From: Gulosibacter sediminis
GTDB taxonomy: Bacteria > Actinomycetota > Actinomycetes > Actinomycetales > Microbacteriaceae
DNA: 11,130 nucleotides
Direction of reading: 5' to 3'
Assembly: GCF_014904065.1 (NCBI RefSeq)
Contig: NZ_JACXJG010000019.1
Span: 36,966-48,095, forward strand
The position numbers were made by a program, and so were the translations under genes. The first letter of the stretch is position 1, and the number at the start of each line of letters is the position of its first letter. The notes under the pieces were generated by a model that searched no databases, had not been told where the DNA came from, and saw only the letters and a list, made by a program, of their open reading frames with translations. This document shows, piece by piece, positions 6,262-11,130 of this stretch.

Positions 6262-7821
6262 TTAGGCGTCCCAACCGGATGCGCGCAGTGCCTCGCGCAC
6301 GGCGTCCTTGACTGAGTAGGGGACGAGGGTTCCCAGCACCTCGACGTCTTGGCGGTGGCCGTGGCCGCCGACGAAGATGATGTCGTTCTCGTTCGCGAGC
6401 GAAACGGCCTTCGCGATGCCCTCGGCCGAGTCACCGATCTCGTAGACCTCGCGGTCGGGGAACTCGGTGTGGAGCGTATCGACGAGCGTCTTGCGGATCG
6501 CCGCAGGGTCTTCGAAGCGGGGGTTGTAGTCGGTGACCACGACGACGTCGGCGATCGCGGCCGAGCGAGCCATGTCGGGGCGCTTCGTCTGGTCGCGGTC
6601 ACCGTCGGCGCCGAACACCATGAACAGGCGACCCTTCGTGAACTGGCGCAGCGTCGTCAGTACGGCCGCGAACGACGCCGGCGTGTGGCCGTAGTCGACG
6701 TAGACGCGGGGTCCGGAGCCGCCGGCATTGACGGGGTCGAGGCGGCCGGGCAGCGTGAATTCGAGGCCCCGCTCGTTGTCGAGCGCTTCGAGGAAGCGGT
6801 CGAAGGCGAAGCCCGCCTCGACGAGGGCGACGACGGCAAGCGCGAGGTCGACCGCGACGAACGAGCCGGGCTGGTTCACCCAGCTTGTGAGCGAGCGGCC
6901 ATCGGGCGAGGTGAGCGTGAATTCCGTACGGTCGAGCTCGACCTCGCGGGTCGTGACGTGCCAGTCGGCCGCGGTTTGCGCATCCGTGCTGATCGTTGTG
7001 ACCGGCACCTTCGCCTCGTTCGCGAGGCGCGCGCCCCACTCGTCGTCAACGAGCGTGACGGCGTGGCCGACCCGGTCGGGGGTGAACAGCGCGAGCTTCG
7101 ACGCGAAGTAGTTGTCCATCGTGCCGTAGTCGTCGAGGTGGTCTTGGGCGAAGTTCGTGAAGATGGCGCTTGAGAAGAACAGGCCGTCGATGCGGTGATG
7201 CGTGATCGCCTGCGCCGACACCTCGATCGCGGCAGCTTCAACCTCGGCGAGGCGGAAGGCGGCGTTCAGCGCGTGCAGGTCGTCGGCCTCGGGCGTCGTG
7301 AGGCGACCAGAGTCGCGGGTCGTGATGCTCGTGTCGCCGATGCGGCGCTCGACCGTGCCCGAGAGGCCGCTGCGAACGTCGAGCGCGCGTAGGAGGGCGT
7401 CGACGAGGTAGGCGGTGGTGGTCTTGCCATTGGTGCCGGTTACACCGATGAGTACGGGGGAGTCACGGTGCGTGCCGTAGACGAGCGCGGCGACCTGGCC
7501 GAGTACCGCGCGGGGGTCTGGATGCACGAGCACGGGCAGGCCCGCCTCGCTCGCGAGCTCGACGCCGGTCGGGTCGGTGAGCACTGCGGTGGCACCGGAT
7601 GCGGCCGCCTTGGCCGAGAACTTGGCGCCGTGCGTGCGTGCGCCGGGGAGTGCGACGAAGAGCGAGCCTGCGACGACAGTGTTGGTCGAGCTCGAAACAC
7701 CGTTCACCTCGACGTCACCGTTGGTGGCTGTGGTGTCGGCAAAGGTCGCACCGACGGTCTGGGCGATCGATTCGAGGTGTGTCGCGGGAAGACCTTCGGG
7801 GCGTGCGGGGTTGTAACTCAT
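6262..7821 (-). CDS. murE: MurE-type Mur ligase with altered signature motifs
   Basis: 519 residues, the usual MurE length. MurE adds the third residue (diaminopimelate, lysine or another amino acid) to UDP-MurNAc-Ala-Glu in cytoplasmic peptidoglycan precursor synthesis. Domains in order: a UDP-binding N-domain (about 1-115) with LFVALPGARTHGAKF; an ATPase domain with P-loop GTNGKTT (129-135), TTPEADDL, TNFAQDHLD (222-230) and the lysine expected to be carbamylated in YFASKLALF (K242); and a C-domain with VDYGHTP (375-381) and GADGDRDQTKRP (404-415). Several signatures depart from the common pattern: STN near 45-47 where DSR is usual, EVSAQA for EVSSHA (200-205), TDYNPR for TDDNPR (430-435), and GHGHR for GKGHE (486-490). 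The amino-acid specificity is therefore uncertain. ATG 7821 has GGAG 5 bases upstream; a 97-residue upstream extension has no family similarity and crosses the DnaA-box array. It stands outside a dcw cluster and diverges from nrdH. Confidence 0.88.
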   Translation of the reverse strand: MSYNPARPEGLPATHLESIAQTVGATFADTTATNGDVEVNGVSSSTNTVVAGSLFVALPGARTHGAKFSAKAAASGATAVLTDPTGVELASEAGLPVLVHPDPRAVLGQVAALVYGTHRDSPVLIGVTGTNGKTTTAYLVDALLRALDVRSGLSGTVERRIGDTSITTRDSGRLTTPEADDLHALNAAFRLAEVEAAAIEVSAQAITHHRIDGLFFSSAIFTNFAQDHLDDYGTMDNYFASKLALFTPDRVGHAVTLVDDEWGARLANEAKVPVTTISTDAQTAADWHVTTREVELDRTEFTLTSPDGRSLTSWVNQPGSFVAVDLALAVVALVEAGFAFDRFLEALDNERGLEFTLPGRLDPVNAGGSGPRVYVDYGHTPASFAAVLTTLRQFTKGRLFMVFGADGDRDQTKRPDMARSAAIADVVVVTDYNPRFEDPAAIRKTLVDTLHTEFPDREVYEIGDSAEGIAKAVSLANENDIIFVGGHGHRQDVEVLGTLVPYSVKDAVREALRASGWDA

Positions 7822-7973
7822 GGGTGCTCCGTAAGACGGGTTGAGGGCCGGTACGAACGCTAGTGGATTGGCGTCCGGAACGGCACTTGGACACGGTGAG
7901 CGGCCGCAGATTTGCCGGGTCGTTCGCGCCAGGCAAAGCATGTCGGAGGCGCATGGTCGACTTGTCTTGTCAG

Positions 7974-8059
7974 TGTGCATCGAGCTGTGGAGGCGGTGTG
8001 GATAACACCCCGAAAACTGTGCAGACACGCCGTGAACCTGTGGATGTTCATGTGGATAA
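7974..8059 (-). promoter_or_regulatory. Array of DnaA boxes upstream of nrdH
   Basis: Two perfect DnaA boxes (TTATCCACA on the minus strand, read as TGTGGATAA on the plus strand) lie at 7997-8005 and 8051-8059. Four weaker copies in the same orientation start at 7974 (7/9 to TGTGNATAA), 7986 (6/9), 8018 (7/9) and 8039 (7/9). Start-to-start spacings are 12, 11, 21, 21 and 12 bp, close to one or two helical turns. DnaA is known to regulate E. coli nrdAB through promoter boxes, so regulation of nrdHIE by DnaA is a reasonable inference here. Confidence 0.75.
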
Positions 8060-8074
8060 TTACACGCTTGTAAT
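8059..8074. promoter_or_regulatory. 16-bp dyad (operator candidate) overlapping the nrd -35
   Basis: ATTACA (8059-8064) and TGTAAT (8069-8074) are perfect inverted repeats around CGCT. The dyad touches the last base of a perfect DnaA box and covers the predicted -35 TTGTAA (8068-8073), so a bound protein would compete with RNA polymerase. The regulator is unknown. Confidence 0.45.
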
Positions 8075-8097
8075 CCGAGATGTAGTGGTGCTAGATT
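8068..8097 (+). promoter_or_regulatory. nrdHIE promoter with extended -10
   Basis: The -35 TTGTAA is at 8068-8073. After an 18-bp spacer comes the -10 TAGATT at 8092-8097, preceded by TG one base upstream (8089-8090), an extended -10. Transcription would start near 8104, leaving a leader of about 90 bases. The two NrdR-like boxes lie in the spacer and over the start site, which supports this as the regulated promoter. Confidence 0.6.
8073..8088 (+). promoter_or_regulatory. NrdR box 1 (upstream, degenerate)
   Basis: ATCCGAGATGTAGTGG matches the general NrdR pattern acaCwAtATaTwGTgt at about 10 of 16 positions and box 2 at 11 of 16. It lies in the promoter spacer, and its distance to box 2 is 31 bp, the three-turn spacing known for paired NrdR boxes. 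Confidence 0.6.
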
Positions 8098-8103
8098 CCT
8101 TGG

Positions 8104-8119
8104 ACACAACATCTAGTGG
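8104..8119 (+). promoter_or_regulatory. NrdR box 2 (near the start site)
   Basis: ACACAACATCTAGTGG fits the NrdR pattern at about 13 of 16 positions. It covers the expected transcription start, so NrdR bound here and at box 1 when dATP is plentiful would repress nrdHIE. The nrdR gene is not in the window. Confidence 0.72.
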
Positions 8120-8193
8120 CGCCACCGCTTCGGCGACACCATGACGATCGCAAAGTTTTACCCCAGTCAGATCTCGTTTAGTTAGGCAGCAGC

Positions 8194-8430
8194 ATGACCG
8201 TTTCCGTGTACAGCAAGCCCTCCTGCGTTCAGTGCACCGCGACCTACCGTGCCCTCGACAACCAGGGCATTGAGTACGAAGTCTTCGACGTCTCGGCTGA
8301 CGACAAGGCGCTCGAGGCCGTCAAGGCACTCGGGTACCTGCAGGCACCGGTCGTCGTGACCGAGGACGACTCCTGGTCGGGCTTCCGCCCCGACAAGATC
8401 ACCGAACTCGCGCAGCTGCGCAGCGCGTAA
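8194..8430 (+). CDS. nrdH: NrdH-redoxin, glutaredoxin-like electron donor of class Ib ribonucleotide reductase
   Basis: 78 residues, the normal NrdH size. The redox motif CVQC is at 11-14, the cis-proline in QAPVV (P52), and the NrdH signature WSGFRPDKI at 61-69. NrdH has a glutaredoxin sequence but is reduced by thioredoxin reductase, and it passes electrons to the C-terminal cysteines of NrdE in the cytoplasm. It is the first gene of nrdH-nrdI-nrdE, with nrdI starting 14 bases after its stop. The ribosome-binding site before ATG 8194 is weak, only AGG at 8184-8186. That AGG overlaps the stop of a 14-codon open frame (8141-8185), so upstream translation might affect initiation. Regulation probably runs through the NrdR and DnaA sites upstream. 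Confidence 0.96.
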   Translation: MTVSVYSKPSCVQCTATYRALDNQGIEYEVFDVSADDKALEAVKALGYLQAPVVVTEDDSWSGFRPDKITELAQLRSA

Positions 8431-8444
8431 CTTCGGGAGGTGGC

Positions 8445-8864
8445 ATGTCTGGCCTCGTGTATTTCTCGAGTGCTTCGGGAAACACGCACCGGTTTCTGAC
8501 CAAGCTGGGGCGCGAGGCCAGGCGCATCCCTCTCTATACCCACGAACCCACGATCCTCGCCGGTGAGCCGTATGTGCTCATTATTCCCACTTACGGCGGG
8601 GGTACACCGAAAACCGCAGTACCCAAGCAGGTCATTAAGTTCTTGAACCTCCGAGAGAATCGGGAACTGCTGCGCGGCGTCATCGGCGCCGGGAACACCA
8701 ACTTCGGTCGGGCATACGGTCTGGCAGCCGACGTCATCGCGGCGAAATGCCAGGTACCCGTGCTCTACCGCTTCGAACTCTTCGGCACTCCAGAAGATGT
8801 GCAGAACGTCAACAAGGGATTGGACCAGTTTTGGCAACAGCAACCGACGCTCGCGACGACGTGA
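8445..8864 (+). CDS. nrdI: NrdI flavodoxin-like protein for class Ib ribonucleotide reductase
   Basis: 139 residues, normal for NrdI. The FMN phosphate loop SSASGNT is at 8-14, and the flavin-contacting loops are PTYGGG (48-53), GAGNTNFG (81-88) and FELFGTPED (110-118). NrdI's reduced flavin supplies the oxidant that builds the dimanganese-tyrosyl radical in NrdF, so its presence implies an nrdF elsewhere in the genome. A strong ribosome-binding site GGGAGG (8435-8440) precedes ATG 8445. Its TGA (8862-8864) overlaps the GTG start of nrdE (8861-8863), a typical sign of translational coupling. Confidence 0.96.
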   Translation: MSGLVYFSSASGNTHRFLTKLGREARRIPLYTHEPTILAGEPYVLIIPTYGGGTPKTAVPKQVIKFLNLRENRELLRGVIGAGNTNFGRAYGLAADVIAAKCQVPVLYRFELFGTPEDVQNVNKGLDQFWQQQPTLATT

Positions 8865-11002
8865 TCACGATCGAAGCCCCGAAGAAGGGCCAGAGCTCGG
8901 GCATCGACTATCACGCGCTCAACGCGATGCTGAACCTCTACGACGCCGACGGTCGAATTCAGTTCGACAAGGACCGTGAGGCCGCACGCGAGTACTTCCT
9001 CCAGCACGTGAATCAGAACACCGTGTTCTTTCACGACCTCGAGGAGCGCCTGACCTACCTCGTCGACAACGAGTACTACGAGGGCGGCGTCATCGAGCAG
9101 TACTCGCTCGAGTTCATTGGGCAGCTGCGCGAGCGCGCCTACAAGGCGAAGTTCCGCTTCCCGACGTTCCTCGGCGCGTTCAAGTTCTACACGTCGTACG
9201 CGCTGAAGACGTTCGACGGCCAGCGCTACCTCGAGCGCTTCGAGGACCGCGTGCTCATGGTGGCGCTCGGCCTCGCGCAGGGCGACGAGCAGCTCGCGAC
9301 CGCCCTCGTCGACGAGATGGTCTCGGGTCGGTTCCAGCCGGCCACCCCGACCTTCCTCAACGTCGGGAAGAAGCAGCGCGGCGAGTTCGTCTCGTGCTTC
9401 CTCCTGCGCATCGAGGACAACATGGAGTCGATTGGTCGCTCGATCAACTCGGCGCTGCAGCTCTCGAAGCGTGGCGGCGGCGTCGCCTTCAGCCTGAGCA
9501 ACGTGCGCGAGGCTGGCGCCCCAATCAAGCACATCGAGAACCAGTCGAGCGGCATCATCCCGATCATGAAGCTGCTCGAAGACAGCTTCAGCTACGCGAA
9601 CCAGCTCGGCGCTCGCCAGGGCGCCGGCGCGGTGTACCTCAGCGCGCACCACCCCGACATCATGCGCTTCCTCGACACGAAGCGCGAGAATGCCGACGAG
9701 AAGATCCGCATCAAGACGCTCTCGCTCGGTGTCGTGATTCCCGACATCACGTTCCAGCTCGCGAAGCGCAAGGAGCCGATGTACCTCTTCTCGCCTTACG
9801 ACGTAGAGCGCGAGTATGGCAAGCCCTTCGGCGACATCTCGATCACCGAGCACTACTACGAGATGGTCGACAACGCGAAGATCCGCAAGCACAAGATCGA
9901 CGCGCGCCAGTTCTTCCAGACGCTCGCCGAGATTCAGTTCGAGTCGGGTTACCCGTACATCGTGTACGAAGACACCGTGAACCGTGCGAACCCCATCGAG
10001 GGCCGCATCAACATGTCGAACCTCTGCAGCGAGATCCTCCAGGTCAACTCGCCGTCCACCTATCACGACGACCTCTCGTACGACCACATCGGCGAGGACA
10101 TCTCGTGCAACCTCGGCTCGATGAACATCGCGCTCGCGATGGACTCGGACAGCCTCGGCAAGGCGGTCGGCACGGCCATCCGCGCGCTCACCGCAGTGAG
10201 CGACATGTCGAGCATCGACTCGGTCCCGTCGATCCGCGAGGGCAACGACGGCTCGCACGCGATTGGCCTCGGTCAGATGAACCTGCACGGCTACCTCGGT
10301 CGCGAGCGAATCCACTACGGCTCCGAAGAGGGTCTCGACTTCACGAACATGTACTTCTACACGGTCGTGTACCACGCGATCCGTGAGTCGATGGAGATCG
10401 CGCGCGAGCGCGGCGTGCGCTTCCGCGGCTTCGAGAACTCGAAGTACGCGTCGGGCGAGTTCTTTGACAAGTACACCGAACAAGAGTGGGCGCCGAAGAC
10501 CGAGCGCGTGCGCGAGCTGTTCGCCGAGCACCACATCCCGACGCAGGATGACTGGCGCGAACTCAAGGCGCTCGTCCAGCAGCACGGCATGTACAACCGC
10601 AACCTGCAGGCGGTGCCGCCGACCGGTTCGATCTCGTACATCAACAACTCGACCTCGTCGATCCACCCGATCGCCTCGAAGATCGAGATCCGCAAGGAAG
10701 GCAAGATCGGCCGCGTCTACTACCCGGCGCCGTTCATGGACAACGACAACCTGGAGTACTTCGAGGACGCCTACGAGATCGGCCCCGAGAAGATCATCGA
10801 CACCTATGCCGAGGCGACGCAGCACGTCGACCAGGGCATGTCGTTGACGCTCTTCTTTAAGGACACCGCGACGACCCGCGACATCAACAAAACGCAGATC
10901 TACGCGTGGACCAAGGGCATCAAGACGATCTACTACATTCGCCTCCGTCAGCTCGCGCTCGAGGGCACCGAGGTCGAGGGCTGCGTCAGCTGCATGCTCT
11001 AG
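8861..11002 (+). CDS. nrdE: Class Ib ribonucleoside-diphosphate reductase, large (catalytic) subunit
   Basis: 713 residues, the usual NrdE length. It reduces ribonucleoside diphosphates to deoxy forms using a radical from NrdF. The active-site residues are present: Cys179 in EFVSCFLL and Cys416 in ISCNLGS (the redox pair), Asn387, Cys389 and Glu391 in NMSNLCSEI (thiyl radical site), Tyr691-Tyr692 in TIYYIR (radical relay), and the C-terminal CVSC (708-711) that is re-reduced by NrdH. There is no N-terminal ATP-cone, as expected for class Ib, so activity is not controlled by dATP through that domain. GTG 8861 overlaps the nrdI stop by 4 bases and gives [10 protein letters not shown]. It has no good ribosome-binding site of its own, so it probably relies on coupling. 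A frame start at 8747 lies inside nrdI and is not used. No nrdF follows; a hairpin does. Confidence 0.97.
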   Translation: MITIEAPKKGQSSGIDYHALNAMLNLYDADGRIQFDKDREAAREYFLQHVNQNTVFFHDLEERLTYLVDNEYYEGGVIEQYSLEFIGQLRERAYKAKFRFPTFLGAFKFYTSYALKTFDGQRYLERFEDRVLMVALGLAQGDEQLATALVDEMVSGRFQPATPTFLNVGKKQRGEFVSCFLLRIEDNMESIGRSINSALQLSKRGGGVAFSLSNVREAGAPIKHIENQSSGIIPIMKLLEDSFSYANQLGARQGAGAVYLSAHHPDIMRFLDTKRENADEKIRIKTLSLGVVIPDITFQLAKRKEPMYLFSPYDVEREYGKPFGDISITEHYYEMVDNAKIRKHKIDARQFFQTLAEIQFESGYPYIVYEDTVNRANPIEGRINMSNLCSEILQVNSPSTYHDDLSYDHIGEDISCNLGSMNIALAMDSDSLGKAVGTAIRALTAVSDMSSIDSVPSIREGNDGSHAIGLGQMNLHGYLGRERIHYGSEEGLDFTNMYFYTVVYHAIRESMEIARERGVRFRGFENSKYASGEFFDKYTEQEWAPKTERVRELFAEHHIPTQDDWRELKALVQQHGMYNRNLQAVPPTGSISYINNSTSSIHPIASKIEIRKEGKIGRVYYPAPFMDNDNLEYFEDAYEIGPEKIIDTYAEATQHVDQGMSLTLFFKDTATTRDINKTQIYAWTKGIKTIYYIRLRQLALEGTEVEGCVSCML

Positions 11003-11027
11003 CCCTCTTCTCACCCCAACTCGCAGA

Positions 11028-11057
11028 ACGGCCGGACCCCTTTCGGGGCTCGGCCGT
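11028..11057. terminator. Hairpin after nrdE
   Basis: ACGGCCG (11028-11034) pairs with CGGCCGT (11051-11057), followed inward by a G-T pair, one mismatch, and CCCC/GGGG (11037-11040 with 11045-11048) around a TTTC loop. It starts 26 bases after the nrdE stop. A clear T tract is missing on both strands. It is placed to serve both nrdE and a convergent gene ending at 11073. Confidence 0.7.
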
Positions 11058-11072
11058 CCTCCGTTTCCGCCC

Positions 11073-11130
11073 TCACACGGTGCCGACCCGCAACGAGATG
11101 CCGCCGAGGGGGGGTTGAGTGGTCGTTTTT
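11073..11130 (-). CDS. Possible C-terminus of a convergent gene (3' end only)
   Basis: Reading the minus strand from the window edge, one frame gives KTTTQPPLGGISLRVGTV and then TGA (11075-11073). Most codons in it end in G or C, as in the real genes here, and it stops just before the hairpin at 11028-11057. Eighteen residues are too few to identify a family. The alternative is non-coding sequence downstream of nrdE. Confidence 0.35.
   Translation of the reverse strand, partial: KTTTQPPLGGISLRVGTV

Larger units (their letters stand above)
7822..8193. promoter_or_regulatory. Divergent murE / nrdHIE control region
   Basis: There is no credible gene in these 372 bp. The half nearest murE (7822-7973) shows only a weak dyad, TTTGCC at 7911-7916 with GGCAAA at 7932-7937, and a possible minus-strand -10 TAGCGT at 7865-7860 without a good -35. 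The half nearest nrdH (7974-8119) is packed with DnaA-like boxes, a dyad, a promoter and two NrdR-like boxes, each listed separately. Bases 8120-8193 are the presumed nrd leader. Confidence 0.85.

Noticed and set aside
8033..8050. TGAAC-N8-GTTCA as a LexA (SOS) box
   Set aside because: Actinobacterial SOS boxes have GAAC-N4-GTTC. The spacer here is 8, and the sequence is better explained by a DnaA-like box at 8039.
7974..8059. Replication origin (oriC)
   Set aside because: DnaA boxes are present, but there is no dnaA or dnaN nearby, no long AT-rich unwinding region, and the array directly abuts the nrd promoter.
7822..8112. 97-residue N-terminal extension of the MurE-type protein, from an ATG at 8112
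   Set aside because: It crosses the DnaA and NrdR sites, has an odd Cys/His/Arg-rich composition with no Mur-ligase similarity, and ATG 7821 has a proper ribosome-binding site and family-like start.
7863..8144. 93-codon plus-strand frame between murE and nrdH
   Set aside because: It runs through the DnaA boxes, promoter and NrdR boxes, has no ribosome-binding site, and its codon use is unlike the neighbours.
8765..11014. Open frame of about 750 codons antisense to nrdE
   Set aside because: Its Val/Arg/Leu/Asp-rich product is the mirror of a G+C-rich gene read in the complementary phase. NrdE is unmistakable on the other strand.

Overview
The window is a G+C-rich chromosomal segment with strong G/C preference at third codon positions. 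The genes (a DUF4349 lipoprotein, a PRC-barrel protein with long acidic tails, class Ib nrdHIE genes with NrdR boxes, GTG starts) point to an actinobacterium, and a member of the Microbacteriaceae or a close relative is my best guess. That placement is inference; no rRNA or tRNA gene is present to confirm it. Most of the window is ordinary housekeeping and membrane genes, and I see no mobile element, CRISPR array or phage gene.

Layout. Positions 1-1186 (+) hold the C-terminal part of an FAD/Fe-S oxidoreductase whose start lies before the window. It converges on a minus-strand thioredoxin gene (1268-1678) across a perfect 20-bp hairpin that can stop transcription from both sides. A minus-strand series follows, listed here by increasing coordinate, so transcription runs in the opposite order: thioredoxin, a PRC-barrel protein (1779-2711), a DUF4349 lipoprotein (2791-3993), an aldo/keto reductase (4113-4976), an MFS transporter (4985-6208) and a MurE-type ligase (6262-7821). 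Hairpins separate most of these units. The transporter and the reductase are 8 bases apart and probably form one operon.

Positions 7822-8193 form a 372-bp divergent control region between murE (-) and nrdH-nrdI-nrdE (+, 8194-11002). It is the most interesting part of the window. It holds six same-strand DnaA-box-like sites, two of them perfect, spaced about one or two helical turns apart. Next to them are a 16-bp dyad over a predicted -35, an extended -10, and two NrdR-box-like sites exactly 31 bp apart that bracket the -10. NrdH (electron donor), NrdI (flavodoxin for cofactor assembly) and NrdE (catalytic subunit) together make deoxyribonucleotides. The radical-bearing subunit NrdF does not follow directly: nrdE ends in a hairpin and a probable convergent gene begins at 11073.

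The MurE-type protein keeps its ATP and carbamyl-lysine motifs but differs from the canonical enzyme, as I remember it, at several signature motifs. It also sits outside a cell-wall/division cluster, so its amino-acid substrate cannot be assumed.
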